Assembly (NCBI RefSeq): GCF_002934625.1
Contig: NZ_PTJD01000007.1
Coordinates: forward strand, 1-64,000
DNA length: 64,000 nucleotides
Source of the DNA: Kineococcus xinjiangensis
GTDB taxonomy: Bacteria > Actinomycetota > Actinomycetes > Actinomycetales > Kineococcaceae
Direction of reading: 5' to 3'
The position numbers were made by a program, and so were the translations under genes. The notes below the pieces were generated by a model. The model was not told the DNA's origin and did no database searches. It saw only the letters and a list, made by a program, of their open reading frames with translations. Shown in pieces: positions 51,953-60,998 of this stretch (the first letter of the stretch is position 1; every line of letters starts with the position of its first letter).

Positions 51953-52209
51953 CCGAGCTCCTGCTGCCGGCGACCACCCTGATCGCCGTGCTCGGCGCGA
52001 CGTACTTCTTCTGCCTCCGGCCGATGCGCCGGGGCCGATGCGCCATGGCCATGGCTGCCGGTGCAGGTCGTTCGTGCAACGAGATCGACTCCGTCGACCG
52101 GGATCTGGCCCAGGCCCGTGAGCGGTTGGCGCAGCTTCGCGTCACCGCTGCCCGACCCTCCAGCCACACGGCTGCACGCGTGAGCGGGAGCCGCCCCGAG
52201 GGTCCCTGA
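51949..52209 (+). CDS. Small membrane protein with Cys-rich segment, unknown
   Basis: An 86-residue protein with one membrane helix (LLLPATTLIAVLGATYFFCL, about residues 4-23) and cysteines in FFCLRPMRRGRC and GRSCNEID. A helical segment (VDRDLAQARERLAQLRV) follows. The three Cys residues near the membrane could bind metal, but no family is recognised. Start ATG 51949 overlaps the preceding stop, and the DUF305 gene follows 19 bases later, so the three probably form one transcript. Confidence 0.72.
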   Translation: MTELLLPATTLIAVLGATYFFCLRPMRRGRCAMAMAAGAGRSCNEIDSVDRDLAQARERLAQLRVTAARPSSHTAARVSGSRPEGP

Positions 52210-52228
52210 TCAGGAATGAGGACCGACC

Positions 52229-52954
52229 ATGCCCCGCACACCCACCCGGCGCGCACTCACAGTGCTCGCCGCCGCGACCCTCACCGCTGGTGTCGGAGCC
52301 GGGGCGGCCTACGCCGGACACCGCTCTGACGCCGAGGCGGCGTCGCCCTCGCCGTCGATGATGGACCGGCCGATGATGGACCGGCCGATGATGGACCGGC
52401 CGATGATGGACCGGCCGATGATGGACCGGCCGATGATGGGCGGAGACGGGCATCCCCGGATGGGTGCCTTCAGCGCGGAACAGCCGTTCGACGCGCAGTT
52501 CCTGGATCAGATGTCCGTGCACCACCGCGGTGCGCTGATGTCCACCGAGGCGATGATCGCCGACTCCGCCCGTCCGGAGCTCCGGGAGCTGGCGGCCGGC
52601 ATGCTCACGAGTCAGCGTGCGCAGCTGGACCGGATGCTGTCCTGGCGCGGTGAGTGGTATCCGGATCTGCCCCCGACGTTCCCGACGGGGGAGGGGATGA
52701 TGGACCGGCCGATGATGGGCGGCTCCATGATGGGGAAGCGCATGATGGGCGGGTCGGCCGACGCGGAGGCGATGTACCTCCGGATGATGGTCGCCCACCA
52801 TCGGCTGGGTGTGGAGATGGCCGAGGAAGCTCAGCGCCGGGCCACCCACCCGCGACTGCGGGAACTGGCGGCGAGCATGGGCGCGGAGCGGGCGGCCGAG
52901 ATCGAGGTGATGGAGAGCCACCTCGCCGGGGCGACCGCACCCGGACGGTCCTGA
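52229..52954 (+). CDS. Met-rich DUF305 protein, secreted, probably copper-binding
   Basis: A 241-residue protein. An N-terminal Tat/Sec-like signal (TRRALTVLAAATLTAGVGAG, then AAYA) is followed by five MMDRP repeats (about residues 44-68) and a further MMDRPMMGGSMMGKRMMGG stretch (about 157-175). The two DUF305 motifs are QMSVHHRGALMSTEAM (about 94-109) and MMVAHHRLGVEMAEEA (about 186-201). Paired Met and His are typical Cu(I) ligands. Metal binding is inferred from composition. Export places it outside the membrane. It is the last gene of the 51734 unit. Confidence 0.9.
   Translation: MPRTPTRRALTVLAAATLTAGVGAGAAYAGHRSDAEAASPSPSMMDRPMMDRPMMDRPMMDRPMMDRPMMGGDGHPRMGAFSAEQPFDAQFLDQMSVHHRGALMSTEAMIADSARPELRELAAGMLTSQRAQLDRMLSWRGEWYPDLPPTFPTGEGMMDRPMMGGSMMGKRMMGGSADAEAMYLRMMVAHHRLGVEMAEEAQRRATHPRLRELAASMGAERAAEIEVMESHLAGATAPGRS
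52358..52432 (+). repeat. 15-bp tandem repeat encoding MMDRP, five copies
   Basis: Five identical units (ATGATGGACCGGCCG) run from 52358 to 52432, plus one isolated copy near 52699. Exact identity at the DNA level implies recent duplication and possible length variation between strains without frame loss. Confidence 0.95.
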
Positions 52955-53040
52955 CCCCGAGACGCCCTGCTGCGACCGCCAGCGGACGAGCGACGGAAAG
53001 GGCCGCCCGAGCTCTGCGGAGACGCGCGTGTGGAGATCGC

Positions 53041-53535
53041 TCAGCGACGGCGGTCGATGACCTTCATCAGTTCGTCGTAGATCAGCGGGTCGCCACTGGT
53101 GATGGAGTCCGTGACGCAGCGCTCGAGGTAGTTGCGTGTGATCACCCGCGCTGCGCCGTCCAGCGCCTTCTGGACTGCCGAGATCTGCGTGAGCACGTCG
53201 ACGCAGTAGCGGTCCTCGTTCACCATGCGTGCGATACCGTGCACCTGCCCCGCGGCCTTGGCCAGGCGCAGCAGGACGTCCTTGCGCCGCTCGGGATCCA
53301 TCATCGGCCGAGCGTCGTCGGCGCAGTCGGTGGGGCAGCCGTCGGCGGTTGCGGGAGCGGGCCGGGACGCGGAGCCCCCGTCGAGTGCCTGCGCCGCCGC
53401 GGAAGCCGCCGCCACGCTCGACGCCAGTGCCTCCGAGGACCACCGGGCCTCAGTGGCGTCTGCGCTGGGGGGCGGCGGTGCCGCGCTCCCGGCCCGCGGT
53501 CCGTGATCCTGCAGGGCATCCTCGCGCCGGCCCAC
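53041..53535 (-). CDS. CsoR/RcnR-family repressor with Tyr at the His-ligand position
   Basis: A 164-residue protein. The C-terminal 87 residues are the family core: RRKDVLLRLAKAAGQVHGIA, then RMVNEDRYCVDVLTQISAVQ, then RVITRNYLERCVTDSI. The first metal-ligand Cys is C111 and the second C140, with the correct spacing of 29. The position of His61 of copper CsoR is Tyr136. Cys-X-Cys without His is the pattern of the persulfide sensor CstR, so Cu(I) or sulfane-sulfur sensing is open. The N-terminal extension of about 75 residues is Ala/Pro-rich and holds an extra CPTDC pair (C67, C71). GTG 53535 has GGAG upstream. ATG 53304 is an alternative. Confidence 0.88.
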   Translation of the reverse strand: MGRREDALQDHGPRAGSAAPPPPSADATEARWSSEALASSVAAASAAAQALDGGSASRPAPATADGCPTDCADDARPMMDPERRKDVLLRLAKAAGQVHGIARMVNEDRYCVDVLTQISAVQKALDGAARVITRNYLERCVTDSITSGDPLIYDELMKVIDRRR

Positions 53536-53561
53536 GCTCGTCTCCCTCGTCCCCTCGACCA

Positions 53562-53577
53562 CTACCCCCCCATGGTA
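53562..53577. promoter_or_regulatory. CsoR-type operator near the repressor gene
   Basis: CTACC, six bases, GGTAG, 27 bases upstream of the repressor start (minus strand). It resembles the sites at 51603 and 51681 (TA-C-run, G-run-TA) and suggests autoregulation. Confidence 0.5.
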
Positions 53578-53739
53578 GGTGAGATCCGCCTCCTGCGGTG
53601 AGTGGATCACTGCCGGTCGTGCCGCCGCCCACGCTCAGGTGTGGTGGGGGCTGCGCGAGCGATGCACGGAGGCGTCGACGGGTCCGCGCATCGGCCCGTC
53701 CTCCACTCCACCGCCCCAGCACAGGCGGCCGCGCCTACC

Positions 53740-54351
53740 ATGGACGTCGTGAGCGTGGCCGGCGGGCAGTCCGGGGGGCCGGAGATCCGGGGCGCGGACC
53801 ACACCTGGCTCGTCGAGCGCGTCGAGCGCCTCAGCGACGACCGCCTGCGCGCGGAGCGCGATCCCGTGGTGCTGCTGCGCACCCTCGTCGACGCGGGGGA
53901 GCGCGCCTTCGTCGTCGAAGCCAGGCACGAGGTGGTCATCGTGTTCTTCGTCCGCGGTGTCTGGTGGGCTGCGACGATGCCGGTCAAGGGCCGCGCCGAC
54001 CAGACCTCCGGAAACTTCATGCGCTTCAGGTCCGCCCCGGCCGCCGCGCACGCACCTCGCAGCACCTACGGATGGCAGCACTGGTCGGCGTACGTGCGCC
54101 GCCGCCACCTGGAGTCGGTCTCCCTGCTCGGGCCCGCCGACTCCGCGACGACTCTCGCCGAGCAGATCATCGACCACGTCCGCAGCGACGTGCAGGAACA
54201 CCTGGTCGCCGCCGCGCTCGCCGGGCTGACCGACGAGGACCGCGCGGCAGCGGAGTTCCTCCTCGCCTTCGCCGGGCACCCGGTGGACCCCGACCTGCGG
54301 GCCGTCCCCGTGACGGTCGTGCACCCCGGGCGGGTTCAAGGCACCGAGTGA
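53740..54351 (+). CDS. Unrecognised 203-residue soluble protein
   Basis: No family recognised. ATG 53740 starts a soluble protein without signal or membrane helix. It has a helical N-terminus (TWLVERVERLSDDRLRAERD), a hydrophobic Trp-containing stretch (EVVIVFFVRGVWWAATMPVK, about residues 70-89), a basic middle (RSTYGWQHWSAYVRRRHLES) and a helical C-terminus with EHLVAAALAGLTDEDRAAAE. The segment FFVRGVWWAATMPVKGR looks like a beta-hairpin core. GTG 53749 is an alternative start. It converges on egtE. It could be a one-domain protein of unknown function common in Kineosporiales; no function is assigned. Confidence 0.72.
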   Translation: MDVVSVAGGQSGGPEIRGADHTWLVERVERLSDDRLRAERDPVVLLRTLVDAGERAFVVEARHEVVIVFFVRGVWWAATMPVKGRADQTSGNFMRFRSAPAAAHAPRSTYGWQHWSAYVRRRHLESVSLLGPADSATTLAEQIIDHVRSDVQEHLVAAALAGLTDEDRAAAEFLLAFAGHPVDPDLRAVPVTVVHPGRVQGTE

Positions 54352-54388
54352 CCCGTGGGCGCGAACGCCGGGCCCGCTGCTGGCCCGC

Positions 54389-55567
54389 TCACCGCGCCGC
54401 CGGGAGCGCCGCGAGCAGGCGCTCCACGTCCTCCTCGTCGTTGTAGTAGTGCACCGAGGCGCGCACCACGTCGGGCAGGCCGCGGCTGCCGAGGTCGAGG
54501 CGTGCGGAGGCGGCGGCGGCGACGCTGGTGTTGACGCCCGCGGCGCTCAGCTCGCCCTGGACCTGCGCGGCGGGGACGCCGTCGACGGTGAACGTCACGA
54601 TGCCGCAGCGGCGCACGCCCTGGTCGTGGACCGCGGTGCCGGGCCGCTCCAGCAGTCGTGCCCTGAGCCCGGCGGCGAGTTCCTGCACGCGGTCGCGGAT
54701 GACGTCGAGGCCCCAGCCGAGGGCGTGCTCGACGGCGACCCCGAGGCCGATCCGACCCGCCACGTCGCTCTCCCAGGTCTCGAAGCGCCGGGCGTCGCCG
54801 CGGACCACGTACCGGTCGGGGGCGGCGAGTTCCGCGGAGCGCAGGTCCAGGAACGGCGGCTCCACGTGCCGGGTCCGGGGCGAGGCGTAGAGGAACCCCG
54901 TTCCCCGCGGGGCACGCAGGAACTTCCGGCCAGTCGCCGCGAGAAAGTCACAGCCGATCTCGGCCACGTCCACCGGCATCTGCCCGACCGACTGGCATGC
55001 GTCCAGCAGGAACAGGGTGCCCGCCTCGCGGCAGGCCCTGCCGACGTCGGCGACGGGGTTCACGAGACCACCGCTGGTCGGGACGTGCGTCACCGCCACC
55101 AGGGCGACGTCGTCGTCGAGGCGCCGACGCAGGTCCGCCACGTCGAGCTGGCCGTGCTCGTCGTCGTCGACCACCTCGATCCTGACTCCGCTGCGCGCGG
55201 CGACCTGCAGGAGGGAGATGACGTTGCTCGCGTACTCCGCCCGGCCGGTGAGGATCCGCTGTCCGCTGCGGAACACCAGGCCGTGGAAGGCCACCTGCCA
55301 CGCACGGGTGGCGCTGTCGGTGAGGGCGATCTCCTCCGGCGCGCAGCCGAGGAGGCGGGCGATCGCGGTGTAGGTGCGCTCCACGTCGCCCGCGGCCGCC
55401 GCGGCGGCCGCATACCCCCCGGTGCGAGCCTCCCGCCGCAGGTGCGCCACCACGGCCTCGGTGACCACCGCGGGCGGCAGCGCCGCCCCGGCGTTGTCCA
55501 GGTGCGCGACGTGGGCGCACCCGGGGGTCTCGCGGCGGGCCCGCGCGACGTCGAAGGGGGCGGTCAG
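54389..55567 (-). CDS. egtE: Ergothioneine beta-lyase EgtE
   Basis: A 392-residue class V PLP-dependent C-S lyase that releases ergothioneine from hercynylcysteine sulfoxide. [40 protein letters not shown] (PLP region) and [20 protein letters not shown] (Schiff-base lysine) are seen. The C-terminus contains [20 protein letters not shown]. The start appears to be CTG 55567: it overlaps the egtD stop (CTGA), has AGGAG 6 bases upstream, and no ATG, GTG or TTG lies between it and the conserved region. It is last in the order A-B-C-D-E. Confidence 0.9.
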   Translation of the reverse strand: MTAPFDVARARRETPGCAHVAHLDNAGAALPPAVVTEAVVAHLRREARTGGYAAAAAAAGDVERTYTAIARLLGCAPEEIALTDSATRAWQVAFHGLVFRSGQRILTGRAEYASNVISLLQVAARSGVRIEVVDDDEHGQLDVADLRRRLDDDVALVAVTHVPTSGGLVNPVADVGRACREAGTLFLLDACQSVGQMPVDVAEIGCDFLAATGRKFLRAPRGTGFLYASPRTRHVEPPFLDLRSAELAAPDRYVVRGDARRFETWESDVAGRIGLGVAVEHALGWGLDVIRDRVQELAAGLRARLLERPGTAVHDQGVRRCGIVTFTVDGVPAAQVQGELSAAGVNTSVAAAASARLDLGSRGLPDVVRASVHYYNDEEDVERLLAALPAAR

Positions 55568-56598
55568 GTCCGCTCCTGCGGCACCGCGAGGCTCAGGGCG
55601 ACGTCCCCGGCGGGGTCGGTCCACCAGTGCGTGAGCTCCAGGCCCGCCGCGGCGAGCTCGGCCTGGACGGTCTCGCGGCGGAACTTCGCCGACACCTCCG
55701 TGTGGATCGTCTCCCCGCGCGCGAACCGCACCGTGAGGTCCAGCGCCGGCACCCGCACCTCGACGGCGTCCTGCGCGCGCAGGTGCATCTCGATCCACTC
55801 GCGCTCCGCGTCCCAGGTCACGACGTGGTCGAACGCGTCGGGGTCGAAGTCCGCGCCGAGCTCGCGGTTGAGCACGTGCAGCACGTTGCGGTTGAACTCC
55901 GCGGTCACCCCGGCGCTGTCGTCGTAGGCGGCGAGGAGGCGCTCCGGGCCCTTCACGAGGTCGGTGCCCAGCAGCAGTGCGTCGTGCGGCCCGAGCGTGG
56001 CCGCCACCGCGTGCAGGAACTCCGCGCGGGGTTCCGGCTCGAAGTTGCCGAGGGTGGAGCCGAGGAAGGCGACGAGGCGGCGGCCGCCGGCGGGCAGCAC
56101 GTCCAGGTGGTGCTCGAAGTCGCCGACCACGGCGTGGACGGCCACGCCGGGGTAGGCCTCCGCGACCGCCGCGCCGGCCGCGGTGAGGGTGGCGGAGTCG
56201 ACGTCGAACGGCACGAACCGACGCAGGGTCCTCTTGTCACGCAACGCATCCAGCAGCAGCCGCGTCTTCTCGCTCGTGCCGGAGCCGAGCTCGACGAGGG
56301 TGTCCGCCCCGGTGAGCTGCGCGACCTCCGCCGCGACGGCCGCCAGCAGTTCGCGCTCGCGGCGGGTCGGGTAGTACTCCGGCAGGCGGGTGATCTCGTC
56401 GAAGAGCCGGCCGCCGCGCTCGTCGTAGAACCACTTCGGCGGCAGCCGCTTCGGGGTGGCGGTCAGCCCGGCCAGGGCGTCGGCGCGCAGCGCCCCCGCG
56501 AGCGCACCGGCGGGCAGGTGGTTCTCCACCACCACGGACGGTGCGGCGCCGGCATCGGCACCGCCGGGCGCGGGGGTGGGGGGCGTGGGTGGGGTCAC
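55564..56598 (-). CDS. egtD: L-histidine N-alpha-methyltransferase EgtD
   Basis: A 344-residue SAM-dependent enzyme trimethylating histidine to hercynine. [20 protein letters not shown] (about residues 53-72), [20 protein letters not shown] (the SAM motif, about 98-117) and [20 protein letters not shown] are EgtD signatures. [20 protein letters not shown] and [15 protein letters not shown] follow. GTG 56598 overlaps the egtC stop. The first 25 residues are Pro/Ala-rich. Confidence 0.95.
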   Translation of the reverse strand: MTPPTPPTPAPGGADAGAAPSVVVENHLPAGALAGALRADALAGLTATPKRLPPKWFYDERGGRLFDEITRLPEYYPTRRERELLAAVAAEVAQLTGADTLVELGSGTSEKTRLLLDALRDKRTLRRFVPFDVDSATLTAAGAAVAEAYPGVAVHAVVGDFEHHLDVLPAGGRRLVAFLGSTLGNFEPEPRAEFLHAVAATLGPHDALLLGTDLVKGPERLLAAYDDSAGVTAEFNRNVLHVLNRELGADFDPDAFDHVVTWDAEREWIEMHLRAQDAVEVRVPALDLTVRFARGETIHTEVSAKFRRETVQAELAAAGLELTHWWTDPAGDVALSLAVPQERT

Positions 56599-57293
56599 GG
56601 CAGTTCCAGGGGTTCGAGGGCGACGCCGTCCGGCGTCACGGTGACGAGGACACGGTCGGGGACGTCGCTCCAGCGGGGGTCGTCGTCGTAGGGCTCGCTC
56701 GCCAGGACGACGCCCTCGGGGGTGGCGAGCACGCTGAGGGTGTCTCCCCAGGTGGTGGCGAGCAGGCGGTCCCCGTCGGCGAGGAGCACGTTGAGGCGGG
56801 CGTCGGGGTCGGCGGCGCCCAGGGTGCGAACCCGGCCCGCGAGGTCCAGCGGGTCCTCCAGCAGCCAGGACGCGAGCACGGCGCTGTCGCACACGGACTC
56901 CGCCGCCGGCCACGCCGCGGCGGGCAGGACCGCGCGGTCCACCCGGCCGTTGTGGGACAGCAGCCACCGCCCCCGGGCGAACGGGGCGCACGCCGTCTCG
57001 TCCGCGGGCATGCCCTCCGTGGCGCTGCGCACCGCCGCGAGGACGCAGGTGGAGGCGACGTGCGGGGCCACCGAGAGCAGGGACGCCTCGGCCCACAGCG
57101 GTCTCGGCGAGCGCCACCGCGCGGGCTCGGCATGGGCCGGGGACCACCATCCGACACCCCAGCCGTCGGCGTTCACGGTGCCGTGGCGCTGCCGCCTGGG
57201 CTGCCAGCTCTGGCGCAGCAGCCCGTGCTCCGGTTCCAGCAGCAGCGCGGCCAGCGACCGGGGCGCGCCGAGCCAGGCGAGGTGCCTGCACAC
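56595..57293 (-). CDS. egtC: Gamma-glutamyl hercynylcysteine sulfoxide hydrolase EgtC
   Basis: A 232-residue N-terminal nucleophile amidohydrolase of the class II glutamine amidotransferase fold. Met is followed by Cys2 ([14 protein letters not shown]), which becomes the nucleophile. [14 protein letters not shown] and [12 protein letters not shown] are typical. It removes glutamate from the EgtB product. The start GTG 57293 directly abuts the egtB stop, and it has no SD of its own. Confidence 0.93.
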   Translation of the reverse strand: MCRHLAWLGAPRSLAALLLEPEHGLLRQSWQPRRQRHGTVNADGWGVGWWSPAHAEPARWRSPRPLWAEASLLSVAPHVASTCVLAAVRSATEGMPADETACAPFARGRWLLSHNGRVDRAVLPAAAWPAAESVCDSAVLASWLLEDPLDLAGRVRTLGAADPDARLNVLLADGDRLLATTWGDTLSVLATPEGVVLASEPYDDDPRWSDVPDRVLVTVTPDGVALEPLELP

Positions 57294-58577
57294 CTACGCG
57301 TCCCACGCCAGCCGCAGCCCGGAGAAGACCTGCCGCCGGATCGGGTAGTCCCAGTTGCGGAACGAGGGGCGTACCGCGTCCGGGGCGGTGGCCCAGGCCC
57401 CACCGCGCAGCACGCGGTACGTGCCGTCGAAGAAGGGTGCGGAGTAGTCGGCGTAGAGCATCTGCCGGAAACCGGGCCACGGGGCGAACACCGAGGACGT
57501 CCACTCCCAGACGTCGCCGACCATCTGCTCGACGCCGTACGCCGACGCGCCGGCCGGGTACGCCCCGACGGGCGCCGGCCCGAGGCTCGTGCCGCCGAGG
57601 TTCGCCCGCTCCGGCGTCGGTGGCTCCTCGCCCCAGGGCCAGCGGCGGCGGCGGCCCGGCTCCGGGTCCCAGGCGCAGGCCTTCTCCCACTCCACCTCCG
57701 TGGGCAGCCGTGCGCCGGCCCAGCGGGCGTAGGCCTCGGCCTCGTGGAAGGAGACGTGCTGCACCGGCTCGTCCGGCGGGACGGCCTCGGTGCGGCCGAA
57801 GCGGCGGCGGACCCAGCCGCCGGTGCCGTCCGGTCGCCAGGACATCGGGGCGTGCAGGTCGGTGCGCAGGCGGTGCTCCCACCCCTCGGCAGACCACAGA
57901 CGCTCGTCCTCGTAGCCGCCGGCCGCGCAGAACTGCGCCCACTCCGCGTTCGTGACGGGCACCCGGCCGATGCGGAACGCAGGGACGTGGACCTCGTGCT
58001 GCGGCAGTTCGTTGTCCAGCGCCCACGGTTCCACGGCCGGGTCGGCGCCGAGCCGGAACGGGCCGCCCGGCACGAGCACGGCGTCGCGGGCGACCGGGCG
58101 TCCGGGCGGCGTGGGGGACGGGGTGAGCAGCGGCGCACCGGCACGCAGGTTGTGGGTCGCCAGCATCGTCTCGTCGTGCTGGTGCTCGTGCTGGGCCACC
58201 ATCCCGACGGCGAACAGGGGATCGTCGGCGGGGGAGCGCTCCAGCAGGTCGAGGACGCGGCCGCGGACGTCGGCCAGCGAGCGGCGGGACTCGGCGGGGC
58301 TGAGCAGCGGCAGGCTGGGCCGGGTGGCGCGGGGGTGCTCGAACGCGTCGTAGAGGGTGGCGACGCGGGGGTGGAAGACCGGGCAGTAGGAGCCCCGCCC
58401 GGTCTGCAGCAGCCAGAACTCCTCCTGCTGGCCGACGTGGGCGAGGTCCCACACCAGCGGGCTCATCAGGCGGGAGTGCTGGGCGAGCAGTTCCGCGTCG
58501 TCGAAGGACGTCAGGGCCAGGGTCTGCCGCCGCGCGGACTCCAGGGCGGCCACGGCGGTGTCGGTGTGCGTCGTCAT
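57294..58577 (-). CDS. egtB: Hercynine oxygenase / sulfoxide synthase EgtB
   Basis: A 427-residue non-heme iron enzyme joining hercynine to gamma-glutamylcysteine. The N-terminal DinB-like part contains [18 protein letters not shown] and the iron ligands HEHQH (about residues 130-134) in [13 protein letters not shown]. The C-terminal formylglycine-generating-enzyme fold contains [37 protein letters not shown] and [14 protein letters not shown] 58577 overlaps the egtA stop (ATGA). Confidence 0.96.
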   Translation of the reverse strand: MTTHTDTAVAALESARRQTLALTSFDDAELLAQHSRLMSPLVWDLAHVGQQEEFWLLQTGRGSYCPVFHPRVATLYDAFEHPRATRPSLPLLSPAESRRSLADVRGRVLDLLERSPADDPLFAVGMVAQHEHQHDETMLATHNLRAGAPLLTPSPTPPGRPVARDAVLVPGGPFRLGADPAVEPWALDNELPQHEVHVPAFRIGRVPVTNAEWAQFCAAGGYEDERLWSAEGWEHRLRTDLHAPMSWRPDGTGGWVRRRFGRTEAVPPDEPVQHVSFHEAEAYARWAGARLPTEVEWEKACAWDPEPGRRRRWPWGEEPPTPERANLGGTSLGPAPVGAYPAGASAYGVEQMVGDVWEWTSSVFAPWPGFRQMLYADYSAPFFDGTYRVLRGGAWATAPDAVRPSFRNWDYPIRRQVFSGLRLAWDA

Positions 58578-59836
58578 CTCAGCTCCTCCGCCAGCAGGCA
58601 GCCCGCGGCGTCGGTGCGGCGGGCCAGGTTCCGGACGAGGTCGGCCGGGGTGCGCCCGGAGTCCAGGAGTTCCGCCCAGCGCTCGACGTCGGGGCGCAGG
58701 ACCGCCGGCACGGCAGGCAGGGCGGCCGCGACGAGCCCGCGGGCGGCCCTCCCCAGGGCGGGGTCGGAGATGCCGTCGCGGGCGGCCACCCCGTGCCGTT
58801 GCGCGACGGGCTCGGCGGCCTCGGCGGCGCGGTCGGCAGCCGCGACGTCGTCGAGGACGGTGGCCACCACCGCTGCGAGGCCCGGCCACCAGGCGGCCGG
58901 GACGGTGTCGAGGACGCGCAGCTCCAACCAGCCCCGCAGCCGCACCGGCGGCCAGAGGGTGCTCAGGTGCAGGTCGACGTCCGCCAGGGTCGGGCACCTG
59001 CCGTCGAGGAGGTGGCGGCCGCGCACCCAGTCGACCAGGGGCACCGGCGCGTGGACGGGCTGGGGGGCGCCGGTGCGCTCGCTGCGCACGAGCATGACGG
59101 GGGCGGCGAGCGCGAACTCCGCCCACGCCGCGGCCGGGTCCCCGTCACGCAGCCACGGGGCGCACCGGCCCGGGTCGAGCCGCTGCCACACGCCCTGACG
59201 AGCCGAGCGCATCCCCGTGTCGCGCCCGCCCAGCAGGGGGCTGCAGCCGGCGAGCGCGATCAGGACGGGCAGCAGTCGGTGCAGGTGCGTGAGCCGGTCG
59301 CCGAGGCGCCCGGCCGGGCCCGCCTCGACGTTGAGCTGCAGCGCGGCCGTCGAGCACATCATGGCGGCGCCGTCCCGGCCGTGGCCGACGGCGCGGAAGT
59401 AGCTCTCCATCGCGGCGTACCGGGCTCCCGGGTTGATCCGCACCGGTGCGCGGACGGGGTCGGCGCCCACCGAGAGCAGCGCCAGGCCGGCCTCGGCCAG
59501 GGCCGCGTCGACCACCGCGGCGTCGCGGCGCAGGACCTCCACGGCGGCGGCCACGCCGGAGGCCGGCGGGGTGGACAGCTCCACCTGCCCGCCCGGCTCC
59601 AGCGTGACGCTGGAGCCGGCGGGTGGCTGCAGGCCCGTGAGGGCGCCCGTGAGGCGTCGCCAGTCCACCGGGCGCAACGGCTCGGCCACGTCGACGACGT
59701 GCCGCTCCAGCTCCAGCCCCACCACACCCGTGCGGCCCGGGCGCAGCGCCCGTGAGGCGAGGTGCCGGCGGACGGCCTCGGTGTCCGGTGGCTGCCCGGT
59801 CGGGGCAGCCGCGGGGTGCGAGGGGAGCAGCGGCAT
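58574..59836 (-). CDS. egtA: Glutamate-cysteine ligase EgtA
   Basis: A 420-residue ATP-grasp-like glutamate-cysteine ligase (GCS2 family). [13 protein letters not shown] (about residues 37-49) and [20 protein letters not shown] (about 68-88) are the first active-site segments. [20 protein letters not shown] and [13 protein letters not shown] follow. It makes the gamma-glutamylcysteine used by EgtB. ATG 59836 is preceded by GGAAGGGG. An in-frame extension to 59941 is not needed. It opens the operon, so the promoter lies in the 169-base gap to the citrulline hydrolase gene. Confidence 0.93.
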   Translation of the reverse strand: MPLLPSHPAAAPTGQPPDTEAVRRHLASRALRPGRTGVVGLELERHVVDVAEPLRPVDWRRLTGALTGLQPPAGSSVTLEPGGQVELSTPPASGVAAAVEVLRRDAAVVDAALAEAGLALLSVGADPVRAPVRINPGARYAAMESYFRAVGHGRDGAAMMCSTAALQLNVEAGPAGRLGDRLTHLHRLLPVLIALAGCSPLLGGRDTGMRSARQGVWQRLDPGRCAPWLRDGDPAAAWAEFALAAPVMLVRSERTGAPQPVHAPVPLVDWVRGRHLLDGRCPTLADVDLHLSTLWPPVRLRGWLELRVLDTVPAAWWPGLAAVVATVLDDVAAADRAAEAAEPVAQRHGVAARDGISDPALGRAARGLVAAALPAVPAVLRPDVERWAELLDSGRTPADLVRNLARRTDAAGCLLAEELR

Positions 59837-60005
59837 GAGCCCCTTCCAGGTCCGGGCCGGCTGCCGGGGCAGCCGCGGGTCGGCGTGGGGCCGGTGAGCC
59901 AGCCTCGGGACGAGGTTGCCACGGGCACCGGGGGGCGGCAACCGTGGCGCTCGGCCCGTCCCGCGGCGCTCTCCCCGTGCGTGGCGGTGCCCCCGGGGGC
60001 GGGGA

Positions 60006-60998
60006 CTACGGCGTCACCTGCCCCGCGGAGGACGTCCCCCCGCCGCGTGGCAGGTGGATGCCGGCGAGCATGCAGCGCACCGACCCGCCGGCCAGCTCCA
60101 GCACGGGGATGTCCAGGGGCAGCAGCTGCACGTGCTGCTCCAGGTGGGCCAGGGTGCGCGGGCGGAGGGCTCGCCGGGCGGTCGCGGAGAGGGCCAGCAG
60201 CGGTTCGGTGCCGGCCAGTTCCAGGCAGTTCCCGCCGAAGGAGCGGATCTCCGTCCGGTCGAGGAGGACGACCTCCCGCCCGCCGTCCGCCAGGCTGCGC
60301 AGCAGGGCGCGGCGCTGGTCCGGGTCCGGGAGGAGGTCGGCACCGACGACGGCCGCGGTCGCCCCCACGGCCATCAGCACGTTGGTGTGGTAGATCGGCC
60401 GGCCGCGGTCGTAGGCGTCGAAGGCGAACGGCCGGTAGCCGACCTCGTCGCAGAACCGGCGCAGGAGGCGCTCGTCCGTGCGGCGGGAGCGGCAGACGTA
60501 GGCGACGCGGTGGACGTGGTCGAGCACCATCGCGCCGGTGCCCTCGAGCGCGCGGCCCGGGGGCACGTCCGCCGCCAGGTCGACGACCCGCGTGACGCCG
60601 TAGTGCGCGCACAGCGCGTCGAGCACGTCCTGGCGCCGCTCGCGCCGGCGGTTCGCTGCGTGCATCGGGTACACGACCACGGTGCCGTCGTGGTGCGTCG
60701 TGAACCAGTTGTTGCAGAAGACGCTGTCCGGTCGGTCCGCCGCGAGGTCCTCGAAGAGGTGCACGCGCACTCCGTGGCGCTCCAGTGCTGCGGCCGCGGC
60801 GGTGACCTCCGCGTGGGCGGCCGCCGCGACGTCGTCCAGGCTGGGAACCGGTGCCTGGAACCCGTTGTCCTGCGCGGTGAGCGGATTGGGGCGGAAGTGG
60901 TGGGGGCGGACCATGACGACCGCCCGAGGTCGCTGCAGGTCACCGGCCGACGCCTCGCCCGCCCGGGTGGGCGGTGGAGCGGTCCGCGCCCCGGTCAT
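60006..60998 (-). CDS. ctlX: Amidinotransferase-fold citrulline hydrolase, CtlX-like
   Basis: A 330-residue guanidino-modifying enzyme. RAVVMVRPHHFRPNPLTAQD (about residues 25-44), DSVFCNNWFTTHHDGTVVVY (about 90-109) and the catalytic Cys in GGSVRCMLAGIHLPR (near residue 309) fit the CtlX branch of the amidinotransferase superfamily. CtlX hydrolyses citrulline to ornithine. Co-occurrence with ornithine cyclodeaminase supports this. ATG 60998 overlaps the stop of that gene. Confidence 0.85.
   Translation of the reverse strand: MTGARTAPPPTRAGEASAGDLQRPRAVVMVRPHHFRPNPLTAQDNGFQAPVPSLDDVAAAAHAEVTAAAAALERHGVRVHLFEDLAADRPDSVFCNNWFTTHHDGTVVVYPMHAANRRRERRQDVLDALCAHYGVTRVVDLAADVPPGRALEGTGAMVLDHVHRVAYVCRSRRTDERLLRRFCDEVGYRPFAFDAYDRGRPIYHTNVLMAVGATAAVVGADLLPDPDQRRALLRSLADGGREVVLLDRTEIRSFGGNCLELAGTEPLLALSATARRALRPRTLAHLEQHVQLLPLDIPVLELAGGSVRCMLAGIHLPRGGGTSSAGQVTP

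Noticed and set aside
52358-52432. Short direct repeats as CRISPR or iteron sites
   Set aside because: There are no spacers; they encode MMDRP in frame in an exported protein.
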